Positions 15,396 through 24,927 of a DNA stretch of 36,731 nucleotides are shown in pieces. Both the position numbers and the translations under genes were made by a program. This DNA is from JAAZHK01 sp964536075. GTDB lineage: Bacteria; Bacillota_I; Bacilli_A; RF39; UBA660. Below the pieces are notes generated by a model that worked only from the letters and a program-made list of their open reading frames with translations, was not told where the DNA came from and did not search any database. Location: NCBI GenBank assembly GCA_964536075.1, contig CAZHWO010000006.1, positions 1 to 36,731 on the forward strand, given 5' to 3'. The first letter of the stretch is position 1; every line of letters begins with the position of its first letter.

Positions 15396-17456
15396 TTATG
15401 GACAATTTTTAGTTGGACAAGATATATCGCCGCATGCCCCTTCGTATTCGTCACATTTTGTGTTTGTCATATTAAATTTTTTTGATACCGTATTACCAGC
15501 TGCATCAGCTGCTCCAATTAACCACTTAACTTTGCCTGTATCCCTCAAATTTAAGTGATCTTTATAAGTTGATTGAGGATCATCAGAAATATTTTTTCTA
15601 ATATAATAGGCTCTTTCATCAAGACCGGTATGTGCACAATACCATGACTCTGAGTCATTTGTCCCCATATCATAACAGTGTTTTGTTTGAATTAGAGCAA
15701 CACCGGACAAATTGTCTTCAGCGCGATAATTAATAATACTTGTTATATTATTATCCGCGGCACTCACACAACAAGCACCTACATCATATTTATAGTATAT
15801 TTCTGGCGGTGTCTTATCTAATTTGACCGTAATACGACTACAGGCTTTTGTGTTACCAGCATTATCTTTAACTGACCAATCTAAATAGGATGTCCCTTCT
15901 GCATATACTGTCCAACTAGGTCTTGGGTCATAAGTACCATTAGTGGTTTTACCAGTTGTTGTCACCTTTTTTTCATTACTACATCCACTTAAAGTATCTT
16001 TACAATTTGCTGATGTATATACATTTTTATTTACCCACTTATTATTTGTATAGTTTGCACCATTAACATCACCAATTTTAGCAACATTAGTACAAGTTGG
16101 AGCTGTTTTATCAATCCAATATTCACCAGAATAGCAATCTTTTTTCTTTGATGGAGTATCTTTATTATATATAGTTACTTTAGCTTTTCTTTTACCCTCG
16201 CCAATTAAGGTCCTAATCTCAATAGCAGTCGGATTAACAACATCATTTGTTCCTCTAATTGTATAATCACCGCTGTTTGTATTAGTAGAAATCTCCCAGG
16301 TATCAAATGTATCATTAAGTTTTATGGATAAATCAACATCCTGATTTACCCAAGTTTTAGCCACTACATTAGTTGTAATTTTTGGACAACTAAGTTCTGC
16401 TTCTATTTTAAATGTAAAGTTACCTGTTGTTTCATAACTATAATTCTTTTTTGTTGTATCAACAAATCTAAATTTTAACTTGTAAGTTCCATTAGTTAAA
16501 CTAGAAATATCTAAAGTACCTTCAGTACATATATTATCATTAATTGTGCAAGAACCAATCTTTTCGTATATACTCCACTCTTCAGTACCAATAAGAGCAT
16601 AACTAACTTCATAATGATCCACAGTAAAATTAGGCGGCGTTACTTCTGGTACATCAATACCATTAGGTGACAATTTAAACTTTAAAGTATCTTGTACCGT
16701 ACTACCCCAAGTAAATCCTATAGGAGCGACAATTGGAGCATTATACTTATATACAATAAAATCACTAGTAGCTTCTATTTTACTAATGCCAGTTTCACTA
16801 TTCTCATAACTATAATTCAAAACATATTTTTTACTTTGATTAATATTAATATCACTAATATTACTAGCAGGTACAGATACTTTCCAATCAATATCTTGAT
16901 TATTTAAATTAATATAAACTTTACTCATTAATTTGCCAGGGTTATATAAGTCACTACGTCCATTATATAAATATAAAGTACCTGGCGTTTTAAGTATAGC
17001 TACTGGATTATAATCATCTGTACATAAGTTAGCAATCGTATTATAAATTTTTATTGTATCTGTTACATATTCACAATTATTATTAGCATTATCACAATTG
17101 CATTTAATACAGGTATAATATTCATAATTTTTATTACCCGTATTAACAGCCATGCCATAGCCAGAACATGATTTTTTATTATCAGCATCGACTACTTGAT
17201 CAATAAAATCATCTCCAACTAATGTACCTAGATCAACAGTAACTCTTCCATATGCCCCAGTTGGTCTTAAATCTCGATTGGTATTAAAATAATCTTGAGT
17301 GGCCAATTTAACATTTTGATCTTCAGCTTCATAGTAATTTTTCCTTTGCTTTTTAATTAACATACTAATAGCTGGTACCGCAATAGTTATAATAATGGCT
17401 AAAACAACAATAACAGCTAATACTTCTATTAAAGTAAAACCTCTTTTATTTTTCAT
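15396..17456 (-). CDS. Giant prepilin-like surface protein with Ig-like ectodomain (686 aa)
   Basis: It starts MKNKRGFTLIEVLAVIVVLA, a canonical class III prepilin signal (cleavage after Gly6, Glu at +5), but the protein is several times longer than a usual pilin. Residues 40-145 form a region shared with the 1091-aa protein upstream: KKQRKNYYEAEDQN, a DYFNTNRD segment, a VDADxxxSCSGY block and a five-Cys cluster (CIKCNC...NNNCEY). The rest is a series of beta-rich, Ig-like segments, including two with the DKT(A/P)P signature and SVKDNAGN at about 455-560. The C-terminus is Cys-rich (CDEYEGACGDISCPTKNC). AGGTGAGAAT precedes the ATG, and the gene has its own promoter. A tip or adhesive pilus subunit is the likely role; this is inferred from architecture. 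Confidence 0.85.
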   Translation of the reverse strand: MKNKRGFTLIEVLAVIVVLAIIITIAVPAISMLIKKQRKNYYEAEDQNVKLATQDYFNTNRDLRPTGAYGRVTVDLGTLVGDDFIDQVVDADNKKSCSGYGMAVNTGNKNYEYYTCIKCNCDNANNNCEYVTDTIKIYNTIANLCTDDYNPVAILKTPGTLYLYNGRSDLYNPGKLMSKVYINLNNQDIDWKVSVPASNISDININQSKKYVLNYSYENSETGISKIEATSDFIVYKYNAPIVAPIGFTWGSTVQDTLKFKLSPNGIDVPEVTPPNFTVDHYEVSYALIGTEEWSIYEKIGSCTINDNICTEGTLDISSLTNGTYKLKFRFVDTTKKNYSYETTGNFTFKIEAELSCPKITTNVVAKTWVNQDVDLSIKLNDTFDTWEISTNTNSGDYTIRGTNDVVNPTAIEIRTLIGEGKRKAKVTIYNKDTPSKKKDCYSGEYWIDKTAPTCTNVAKIGDVNGANYTNNKWVNKNVYTSANCKDTLSGCSNEKKVTTTGKTTNGTYDPRPSWTVYAEGTSYLDWSVKDNAGNTKACSRITVKLDKTPPEIYYKYDVGACCVSAADNNITSIINYRAEDNLSGVALIQTKHCYDMGTNDSESWYCAHTGLDERAYYIRKNISDDPQSTYKDHLNLRDTGKVKWLIGAADAAGNTVSKKFNMTNTKCDEYEGACGDISCPTKNCP

Positions 17457-17477
17457 ATTCTCACCTATCCTAAATTA

Positions 17478-17506
17478 ATTATACAAAATATCCCCTAATT
17501 AAGCAA
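17478..17506 (-). promoter_or_regulatory. Promoter for the 686-aa prepilin gene
   Basis: On the minus strand TTGCTT (17501-17506) and TATAAT (17478-17483) are 17 bases apart, about 22 bases before the ATG at 17456. Confidence 0.65.
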
Positions 17507-17515
17507 TTATTTTTT

Positions 17516-17540
17516 AAAAAGATAGTATTTTCATACTATC
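17516..17540 (-). terminator. Terminator after the large-pilin operon
   Basis: On the minus strand GATAGTAT and ATACTATC form a perfect 8-bp stem around GAAA, followed by TTTTT. It overlaps the stop of the gene at 17536-17943. Confidence 0.78.
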
Positions 17541-17943
17541 CTTCATTATTTATTTTTTCAATAACCAGTTTACTAGCATCCTTTGAAACTGTAAAACTAT
17601 AATATGTTAATTCATTTTTTAACAAATTATCAAAGGAATCGCCAGGAATAATTGTTAAAACATTTCCTTTTTTATCAACTACTTTAAATTGATAATCTTT
17701 GGCTACTAATTTATCAGTAGTAGTGTTAGTAAGAGAAAAATTTAAAATATATTGTAACTTATCATCTGTTTCTTTAAATTCTATATTATCAGCTATTAAA
17801 TCTCCTACAACTATCTTTTCTTTTTTACTACCAAAATAATATTCATTATCTTTGGTTTTCAAACTAAGATAAACTCCCACACTAATAGCTATAATTCCCA
17901 TCAACAAAATTATCCCTATAATTATTCTTTTCTTTTTCATCAT
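17536..17943 (-). CDS. Small single-span membrane protein, unknown, coupled to the giant pilin gene
   Basis: This codes for 135 residues: MMKKKRI followed by a membrane helix at about 8-28, a short charged linker, then a roughly 100-residue external beta-rich domain with alternating strands (LQYILNFSLTNTTTDKLVAK, YQFKVVDKKGNVLTIIPG). The form resembles the Ig-like DUF4352/DUF5067-type domains of Bacillota lipoproteins, but there is no lipobox Cys and the match is only by pattern. The ATG overlaps the stop of the 1091-aa prepilin by one base (TAATG), and GGAGATA serves as ribosome binding site. This coupling suggests a role linked to that pilin. A terminator follows at once. Confidence 0.75.
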   Translation of the reverse strand: MMKKKRIIIGIILLMGIIAISVGVYLSLKTKDNEYYFGSKKEKIVVGDLIADNIEFKETDDKLQYILNFSLTNTTTDKLVAKDYQFKVVDKKGNVLTIIPGDSFDNLLKNELTYYSFTVSKDASKLVIEKINNEG

Positions 17944-20900
17944 TATCTCCAATATCCACACTGAGCAAAGAACTCAACATAGACCGATACTGAAGCAGAG
18001 TTTCCAGCATTAGTTGTAATTGTCCATTTACGTTTTGCAGCATCAGTATTTTGGCAATATCTATGTGGCCAAGTTTCGCCTGTTTTACCCGTTACTGTTC
18101 GTGGCTGAGTATTACTTCGGGCACTACAATTATTATAGTTATATTTAATTTGTTTACTATCATCCGTTATACCACATGACCAGCAATCTGCTGCTGTGCT
18201 TGTAGAAGAAATCCCCGAGGAAGCACCAGATACTTTTAAAGTACTTTCCCAATCAGCATCATTAATATACATACAAGATCTTGAAAAGTAATTAACAACT
18301 GGTAAATTTTTGACCTGTGAACTTGATACTGTAGTTAGTACATAATTCTTAGCATAAACATCCCAATAACTACTTCTTAAACCATAACTTGTATTAAACC
18401 ACGGCGGACTAGGATTAGGACTACTAAGTGCATTAGGAAAAAGATATACATATTTGTTATTAATTTTTTTGGTAGTACTCTTTAAGCTATTCCAAGTTGA
18501 CTCATCAATAGTCAAAGAAACGCCATCAGCATTTTCAAATTTAATAGCTGCAGCACCACTATTACAAGTATTAGTATTATCAGCGGCATCTTTTACATAA
18601 CCATAATATTTTACTCCCGTTGTTGAAGCTGTTATTGTTTTTGAAGAGACACTATTATAAGTAGCATTCTCAGAAGTAGTTAAACCATAAGAAACGGAAG
18701 TTTCACCAGCTGTACTAAAATTTAATTTAAAGGTCAAATTTTTTCCCTTATACCAACCATTAGTACCTGCTGTACCACTTACAGAAACAGAGCAAGTCGG
18801 TTTGGTTACATCAAACTTCATTGTATAATTTTTACAAACTACTTCATCATCACCATCTTTATATCCAACTTCAAATGTCTGAGTACTATCTTTACTTGGT
18901 TTTGACACAACTCCATTTATTGTTGCAAGAGAGGATAAAGAAGCAATATCAGTTATTGTCGAATTAACTTTATAATAAATATTATTAATCGTACTTGCCG
19001 AGATATTCTTTATGGTATAAGTAATACTATTATCACTAGCATTATAAATGGTCTTAGAATTATTTCTTGTTATTTGTATGTTTGAACAACTGGCTGAAGG
19101 ATTACTTTTTATAAAGTAAAAAGTATCAGAGGTAGCCGTTAACCCCGCTCCCGTTGTGACTATAACTGTGTAATCGCCTGTTTCATTTACTGTAATAGTG
19201 TTCAAAGTTTCACCAGCAATATTAGTACCATTTTTTTGCCACTGAAAAGTTTGACCGGAAATATTCGTTCCTGTGCTAGCTACTAAATCAATTGCAAATT
19301 TAGAACTATATGGATTACTGCTACTACTATTACCACCATTACTTTCAGCAATATAAACAGTTGGAGTGGTACGATCAATTTGATAATCCTCTAATTGACA
19401 AGTATTTGTTAAGCCTGAATTATTATCCTTAATGATAAATTTACCTGTTCGAGCAGCATTATTATCATTTAAAGATATCGTATAATTATTACCATTTTGG
19501 ACTACGTTATTCACTTCTATATAACTAGCATCGTCTATTATTTCTTCAAAGCGTAAAACTAGTCTGGCATCATCGACTGTTATATTTCCATCATTATTAA
19601 CATCCCCAAGACTATTACTGTATTGAACAGTAGGACAAGAGTCCAGACCTGATGCACATCTAAGAATTTTTCGCGCATCGGTAACCGTTATACTACCATC
19701 ACCATCGGTATCAGCCCTAGTCAGATATTCATCATTCGGTAATTCATCGAGACCAACTGCCACTCTTAAAGCATTACGTGCATCAATAACAGAGATGCTA
19801 CCATTTCCATCATAATCTCCTAATACATAACCAGCACTAAGCCCAGCTGCTTTTCTAAGAATAATAACCGAGTCTTTCCGATCAATATAATTACTTCCAT
19901 TTATATCGGCTTGATTATAAGCTACAAAATCTGTTCCCGCTGAATTATTGATATATGATTTAGTAACACTAATATTGGCTGGTAAACTAAAACTGATATT
20001 AACTGCTGATCGATACCAATTTGATCCAGTTGCATTGGAATAAGTTCCCGAGGCTGTTAAGGTTGGACAATTTGGTAGGTTCTTAGTTACAGTAATACGT
20101 AAATAACTGGCAGCACCGGTTTCTAAACTAATATTTTCTTCATCATCATTAAACGCAAAACGAACTTCATAAGAACCAGATAAACTTTCTACATCAATTG
20201 TGCAATTAGTACGTTCATTAGCTGTTTGACTACCACAATCAACTGTTTGCCAACTAGACCATTCAGTTGTATCTTTTAAACGATATGAATATAAATAATC
20301 TTTTACCGTTACTCCCGGATATCCATCATAAGTACTTACTCCATCTGGATCAATCTCATTAGGTTTTAATTGATCAATTGGCACTGTTGTTTCACTAGCT
20401 AGAACATGATAGTAGTTACCTCCTGCTATAGCATTATTAATGGTACTACTATAAATAACTGTTGGTGCTTCATACTGATAGATAATTAAATTTCTTTTTT
20501 CTTTATTAGCAAATAAATCTACTTGTTCCCCATTATTAGTATACATATAACTATATTTAAGCTGAAAAATATTTGGTTGAGTAACATCTAATGTTGTCTC
20601 CACCCCATCTTTATATACTGTTGGAGCCGCAGGTGTATCATAAATAGTATAAATCTTATCTCCTAAAGTTCTTGTTATTTTAACACGTGTTGTTAAATCA
20701 GATGATTTATAAACTTTATTAACATATAGCCAAATGCTCCCATAATCTGAATTTTCACCAGTATCATCAATCGCATATTCATTATTACCTCCGGCTACAG
20801 AACAATAAGTATTTTCTGAAGTATATTCACAATTATTGTTAGATTCATCACATTTACATTGGGTACAAGTAATATAGTCATATTCTTTATTTTCATTTTT

Positions 20901-21218
20901 TATAACATAAACAAAACCTGAACAGGTTTCTCCCCCATCAGCATCAACGACTTTAGTAATATAATCATTATCAACTAAAGACTTTAAAGTAACACCCTTG
21001 TTGTCTAGCAGCTCAGTTGGCCGTTCATTACGGTTACTATTAAAATAATCTCTTCCAGCCAAAGAAATAGAAGAATCTAAAGATTGATAATAGTTCTTTC
21101 TTTGCTTACGAATTAAATAAGTAACGGTTGGAATAGCAATGGCAATGATAACCGCCAAAATAGTAATAACTGATAATATTTCAATTAAGGTAAAACCTTT
21201 TTTATTTAATTTTTTCAT
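17943..21218 (-). CDS. Giant prepilin-like surface protein with four dockerin-like repeats (1091 aa)
   Basis: It starts MKKLNKKGFTLIEILSVITI, a class III prepilin signal with cleavage expected after Gly8 and Glu at +5. Residues 40-140 repeat the region seen in the 686-aa protein (RKQRKNYYQSLDSS, DYFNSNRNERP, DADGGETCSGF, CTQCKC...NNNCEY). Then follow beta-rich, Ig-like segments and, at about 437-560, four dockerin/EF-hand-like repeats with DxDGDGxIxxxDAxxxLR spacing. Further Ig-like modules (ending near 890) and a Cys-rich C-terminal domain with CWSCG (about 1012-1015) complete it. ATG 21218 follows AGGAGG. It has its own promoter and is coupled to a small membrane protein. Likely a large exposed subunit of a pilus; the ligand is unknown. 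Confidence 0.87.
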   Translation of the reverse strand: MKKLNKKGFTLIEILSVITILAVIIAIAIPTVTYLIRKQRKNYYQSLDSSISLAGRDYFNSNRNERPTELLDNKGVTLKSLVDNDYITKVVDADGGETCSGFVYVIKNENKEYDYITCTQCKCDESNNNCEYTSENTYCSVAGGNNEYAIDDTGENSDYGSIWLYVNKVYKSSDLTTRVKITRTLGDKIYTIYDTPAAPTVYKDGVETTLDVTQPNIFQLKYSYMYTNNGEQVDLFANKEKRNLIIYQYEAPTVIYSSTINNAIAGGNYYHVLASETTVPIDQLKPNEIDPDGVSTYDGYPGVTVKDYLYSYRLKDTTEWSSWQTVDCGSQTANERTNCTIDVESLSGSYEVRFAFNDDEENISLETGAASYLRITVTKNLPNCPTLTASGTYSNATGSNWYRSAVNISFSLPANISVTKSYINNSAGTDFVAYNQADINGSNYIDRKDSVIILRKAAGLSAGYVLGDYDGNGSISVIDARNALRVAVGLDELPNDEYLTRADTDGDGSITVTDARKILRCASGLDSCPTVQYSNSLGDVNNDGNITVDDARLVLRFEEIIDDASYIEVNNVVQNGNNYTISLNDNNAARTGKFIIKDNNSGLTNTCQLEDYQIDRTTPTVYIAESNGGNSSSSNPYSSKFAIDLVASTGTNISGQTFQWQKNGTNIAGETLNTITVNETGDYTVIVTTGAGLTATSDTFYFIKSNPSASCSNIQITRNNSKTIYNASDNSITYTIKNISASTINNIYYKVNSTITDIASLSSLATINGVVSKPSKDSTQTFEVGYKDGDDEVVCKNYTMKFDVTKPTCSVSVSGTAGTNGWYKGKNLTFKLNFSTAGETSVSYGLTTSENATYNSVSSKTITASTTGVKYYGYVKDAADNTNTCNSGAAAIKFENADGVSLTIDESTWNSLKSTTKKINNKYVYLFPNALSSPNPSPPWFNTSYGLRSSYWDVYAKNYVLTTVSSSQVKNLPVVNYFSRSCMYINDADWESTLKVSGASSGISSTSTAADCWSCGITDDSKQIKYNYNNCSARSNTQPRTVTGKTGETWPHRYCQNTDAAKRKWTITTNAGNSASVSVYVEFFAQCGYWR
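19542..19910 (-). repeat. Four dockerin type I-like calcium-binding repeats inside the giant prepilin
   Basis: Four units of about 25-30 residues occur in a row: ADINGSNYIDRKDSVIILRK, GDYDGNGSISVIDARNALRV, ADTDGDGSITVTDARKILRC and GDVNNDGNITVDDARLVLRF. Units 2-4 keep the calcium ligands (D-x-D/N-x-D/N-G-x-I-x-x-x-D) and the following A-R-x-x-L-R helix of dockerin F-hand motifs; unit 1 is degenerate. Normal dockerins have two such units, so this equals two modules or one expanded module. Confidence 0.8.
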
Positions 21219-21243
21219 CAAGGCCTCCTACTATATTAATTAA

Positions 21244-21272
21244 ATTATACAGAAAAAGAGAAGATTAATCAA
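21244..21272 (-). promoter_or_regulatory. Promoter for the 1091-aa prepilin operon
   Basis: On the minus strand TTGATT (21267-21272) and TATAAT (21244-21249) are 17 bases apart. The -35 box lies in the loop and arm of the terminator that ends the upstream permease gene, so the two elements are interleaved. Confidence 0.6.
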
Positions 21273-21282
21273 TCTTTTCTTT
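21255..21282 (-). terminator. Terminator after the dtd-permease transcript
   Basis: On the minus strand AAAGAAAAGATT and AATCTTCTCTTT form a 12-bp stem with one wobble pair and a 4-base loop, followed by TT. It spans the stop of the AI-2E permease gene. The U-run is short, so efficiency is uncertain. Confidence 0.55.
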
Positions 21283-22323
21283 AACAGTTTCTATACCTTT
21301 TTTTATATCACTCTTATAAGTTCTAACGATCGTACTAAGAATAATTAATAATGGTAAGGCTAATATTATCCCGGTCATTCCTCCTAAAGCTCCCCCAACA
21401 AACACCGCCATAATATTTAATAAAGGATTTATTTGGTTAGTCTTACCATATATTTTCGGTGATACAAAATAACCATCAATATTAGGAACAATAATACATA
21501 TTAGAAAAGTTAAAACCATTAATTTAGTACTGATAACGGACGCAATAACAATAGCGACAACATTAGTAATAAAGCCCCCAATATAAGGAATAATCGTTGT
21601 CACCGCTGCCAAGACTCCTAAAAGTAACCAGTTAGGATGACCAATAATTAAGAAAAGAAGGGAGTACTCAATTAATTCTATCAACATAAATAAGCCTAAA
21701 CCTTTAAAATAATTGGTTATTTCTTGATCTAATTTAGTAACTAATCGATAAGTTTTTTTCTTAAAACCACTAAAAAATTCTTTAATTCCCTGCCTAATTT
21801 TATCCATATCTAATAAGAAATAGATACTAGCAATGATAACTATTACCAGATTAGTTAAAAAACTAATCGATTTATTTAAAATATCAATCGTTCCATTGGA
21901 GATATATTTACCTAAATCTTTAACTATCGTATTTAAAGAATCGGTAATAGCTATCTCAAAACCACCCAGATTTAAATCAAATTTATCCGAAACATTACCA
22001 ATAAAGGTCAAAATCATATTGGTAAATAATAGCAATTGCTCATATATTAATGGTAACGTAAAGGATAAAATCGTGACAATAAAAGCTAAAATCGTAATAA
22101 CTACTAAAGCCACCGCTAAATGTTTTCTTACGCCCTTTTTCTCTAACCATTTAACTAATGGATGAAGACAATAGGCGACCGCAAACGCAATAATAAACGG
22201 CGCTAAAATACTAAGTAATTTAGCAATTGTTCCCCACCACCAACTACTCGTTAAATAAGCCAGATAAATCATCAGCATCACCAATAAAACATTCAGTAAT
22301 TTGTAATTTAAATTATTTTTCAT
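21265..22323 (-). CDS. AI-2E family transporter (UPF0118/PerM-like permease)
   Basis: Multi-span membrane protein of 352 residues. Paired N-terminal helices are joined by AYCLHPLVKWLEKKGVRKHL. A long soluble middle part follows (residues about 100-190), then C-terminal helices with the family signatures PYIGGFITNVVAIVIA, VPNIDGYFVSPKIYGK and NPLLNIMAVFVGGALGG. These identify the AI-2E/PerM superfamily; substrates in this family range from small signals to ions and none can be assigned here. The ATG overlaps the end of dtd by 11 bases and is preceded by GAGGGGAAATA. It is the second member in this window after the partial gene at 1-562. Confidence 0.92.
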   Translation of the reverse strand: MKNNLNYKLLNVLLVMLMIYLAYLTSSWWWGTIAKLLSILAPFIIAFAVAYCLHPLVKWLEKKGVRKHLAVALVVITILAFIVTILSFTLPLIYEQLLLFTNMILTFIGNVSDKFDLNLGGFEIAITDSLNTIVKDLGKYISNGTIDILNKSISFLTNLVIVIIASIYFLLDMDKIRQGIKEFFSGFKKKTYRLVTKLDQEITNYFKGLGLFMLIELIEYSLLFLIIGHPNWLLLGVLAAVTTIIPYIGGFITNVVAIVIASVISTKLMVLTFLICIIVPNIDGYFVSPKIYGKTNQINPLLNIMAVFVGGALGGMTGIILALPLLIILSTIVRTYKSDIKKGIETVKEKID

Positions 22324-22762
22324 TATTTCCCCTCTCGATAATAATGGTCACTGGTCCATTATTAGTTATTTCAACAATCATTTCTGCGCCAAAAAGACCT
22401 TCTTGAACATCAACATATTCCTTTAATTTATTATTGAATAATTGATATAATTTAATCGCCTTCTCACCATTTAGAGCTTTTGAATAACTAGGTCGATTCC
22501 CTTTGGAAGAATCACCATACAATGTAAATTGCGAAATAGATAAAAGCTGTCCTTTAACATCTAGGATGGATTTATTCATAACCTTATCATCGTCATCAAA
22601 CACGCGTAAATTAATAATTTTATTGACCATGTAATCAATGGTCTTCTCATTATCTCCTTCAGTAAAACCGACCAATAATGTTAAACCATTGTTAATCTGA
22701 CCAACTATTTTTTGATTAACCGTTATCTTGGCCTGATCACATCTTTGTACTACTACTTTCAT
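22313..22762 (-). CDS. dtd: D-aminoacyl-tRNA deacylase
   Basis: Proofreading enzyme that removes D-amino acids (and mischarged Gly) from tRNA. The 149-residue length is exact for the family. Both catalytic signatures are present: LLSISQFTLYGD at about 75-86 and the cross-subunit TNNGPVTIIIE near 134-144 (family consensus NxGPVT). The protein starts MKVVVQRCDQAKITV, as is typical. Its ATG overlaps the stop of rel by four bases, matching the rel-dtd pairing of many Bacillota. Confidence 0.97.
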   Translation of the reverse strand: MKVVVQRCDQAKITVNQKIVGQINNGLTLLVGFTEGDNEKTIDYMVNKIINLRVFDDDDKVMNKSILDVKGQLLSISQFTLYGDSSKGNRPSYSKALNGEKAIKLYQLFNNKLKEYVDVQEGLFGAEMIVEITNNGPVTIIIERGNNEK

Positions 22763-24918
22763 CGAATAATCCTCTCAATATTATTAACATAATCCAAACG
22801 ATTTAAATCATTAATAATCTTATCTACGTGATTAATGTCCTTTACCAAAAGACCTATTTCATAAACCATTTCATCAATTCTAGGTAAAGTTTTAACATTA
22901 TCAATATTAGCACTGTTTAAATCAATTCGTTGCATTATCTCAAATAAAGCATTATTACTTTCTTTGGTAGCATGAACAATGATATTAGCTAGATATTTCT
23001 CCGTAATTTCATCATTCCATTTTACTGCCACAAAACGGTCATTGACATTATTTACATTATGGCAATTAATTCGATGAACCGTTATACCGGCTCCCTTGGT
23101 AATATATCCAATAATAACATCACCCGGAATAGGGTTACAGCAGTTAGCCAAATTAACTTTAATTTTATCAATGCCCTCAACAATAATATCGTTTTCTTGT
23201 TTTCTAATGGCATAGCCACCAATTTTAGGAACATTTTTTTTCTCTTCTTTGAAGATAAAATCAATAACCCCATTAGCAGTTAATTTATTATTACCTATAT
23301 TTAGATATATATCATCAAGGGTCATTAATTTATACTTTTCAAGGATTTTGTCAATATTATCATCACGATAAAAATCATTAAACTCAATATGTCTTTTTCG
23401 TAACTCTTTATCAAGTAAATCTTTGCCTAGATCAATATTCTCTTGCTTCATACTAGAAGTGAAATAGCCTCTTATTTTATTTTTAGTATGCGTTAACTTA
23501 GCAATATTAATCCATTCTTTTGAGGGCCCAGGATTATTTTTATTAGTAATGATTTTAACGATATCATCATCTTTTAATTCATAGTCAAGGGGAACAATCG
23601 TGTTATTAACTAAAGCTCCCACCATAGTTTCGCCAATTTTACTATGTACCCGATAAGCAAAATCAACTGGTGTGGCCCCTTTGGGTAACTCAATAACATC
23701 ACCTTTAGGAGTAAAAACATAAATATTATTATTTAAAATCTCATCTTTGACACTACTTACAAATTCCTCTGTCGATAAACGATCCTCTTTTAAATCAATA
23801 ATAGATTTAAAAAATTGTAACTTCTGTTCTGTTGTTGACATCATGGCTTCTTTAGCTTCTTTGACAGGCTTTTTTTCTTTATAAGACCAATGGGAAGCAA
23901 TACCATTTTCGGCTATCTGATCCATTTCATAGGTTCTTATCTGAATTTCAAATAAAGATCCATCAATCCCAAAAACAGTGGTATGTAGTGACTGATAACG
24001 ATTGGCTTTGGGCATAGCAATATAATCTTTAAAACGTTTAGGGATCGGACGATACTTTGAATGAATAATTCCTAATGCTAAATAGCATTCCTGCTCTGTT
24101 TTAACTAAAATACGTAAAGCCAATAAATCATATATGTCATTGAATTTACGCCCAGTATTAAGTTTATTATAAATACCATAAATACTCTTCGATCGCCCTT
24201 TGATTTCATGTTTAATATTATGCTCTTTTAAAAGTTTCGATACTTCGATTAACATTTCATTAACCGCTTGATCCCGCTCCAATTTAGTATTATTTAATTT
24301 TTCGGCAATATCATAATATACTTCCGGTTTTAAATAGCGAAGCGATAAATCTTCTAATTCCCCTTTTAAACGATTAATACCTAGATGGTGGGCAATGGGC
24401 GTCAAAATTTCTAAGGTCTCTTTGGCCTTCTCGCGTTGTTTATCTACTGGTAAAATGTAAAGCGTGCGCATATTATGTAAACGATCGGCCAACTTTAAGA
24501 TAATAACGCGCACATCCTCACTCATCCCGACAATAATTTTTTTATAATACTCGATTAAATAATCATTATCTGTCGAAAAGTTAATACGCCCTAGTTTGGT
24601 AATTCCCATAACTAAATCCGCTACTTCTTGGCCAAACCTTTTTTCAATCTCTTCTTTAGTAGCCGTAGTATCTTCAATCGTATCATGTAATAAAGCAGCC
24701 ATTAAGCAAGGGATATCCGCCGTTATTTCCGTCAGAATAAAAGCCACTTCTAACGGATGAATAATATACGGTTCTCCTGTCTTACGAAACTGACCTTCAT
24801 GTTTTAAAGCCGCATAATCATAAGCTTCTTTTATTTTGACAAGATCTTTTTTATTTTTAGTATATTTAGCGACCTTATTAATTAAATCATTAATCGTTTT
24901 TTGTTTATTATCTTCCAA
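22759..24918 (-). CDS. rel: Bifunctional (p)ppGpp synthetase/hydrolase
   Basis: Stringent-response enzyme. The HD hydrolase domain is intact (HEGQFRKTGEPYIIHP, then LLHDTIEDT at about 80-88). The synthetase domain has GRSKSIYGIYNKL and DIYDLLALRILV, with RFKD at about 298-301 (GTG-based count), the charge pattern of bifunctional Rel, not of monofunctional RelA. TGS (VFTPKGDVIELPKGATPVDF) and a C-terminal ACT domain complete the protein. The start is inferred as TTG 24918, with AGGTGA five bases upstream; the GTG at 24927 is part of that ribosome binding site. It lies directly behind comN and ahead of dtd, the classical neighbours. Confidence 0.95.
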   Translation of the reverse strand: MEDNKQKTINDLINKVAKYTKNKKDLVKIKEAYDYAALKHEGQFRKTGEPYIIHPLEVAFILTEITADIPCLMAALLHDTIEDTTATKEEIEKRFGQEVADLVMGITKLGRINFSTDNDYLIEYYKKIIVGMSEDVRVIILKLADRLHNMRTLYILPVDKQREKAKETLEILTPIAHHLGINRLKGELEDLSLRYLKPEVYYDIAEKLNNTKLERDQAVNEMLIEVSKLLKEHNIKHEIKGRSKSIYGIYNKLNTGRKFNDIYDLLALRILVKTEQECYLALGIIHSKYRPIPKRFKDYIAMPKANRYQSLHTTVFGIDGSLFEIQIRTYEMDQIAENGIASHWSYKEKKPVKEAKEAMMSTTEQKLQFFKSIIDLKEDRLSTEEFVSSVKDEILNNNIYVFTPKGDVIELPKGATPVDFAYRVHSKIGETMVGALVNNTIVPLDYELKDDDIVKIITNKNNPGPSKEWINIAKLTHTKNKIRGYFTSSMKQENIDLGKDLLDKELRKRHIEFNDFYRDDNIDKILEKYKLMTLDDIYLNIGNNKLTANGVIDFIFKEEKKNVPKIGGYAIRKQENDIIVEGIDKIKVNLANCCNPIPGDVIIGYITKGAGITVHRINCHNVNNVNDRFVAVKWNDEITEKYLANIIVHATKESNNALFEIMQRIDLNSANIDNVKTLPRIDEMVYEIGLLVKDINHVDKIINDLNRLDYVNNIERIIR

Positions 24919-24927
24919 TTTTATCAC

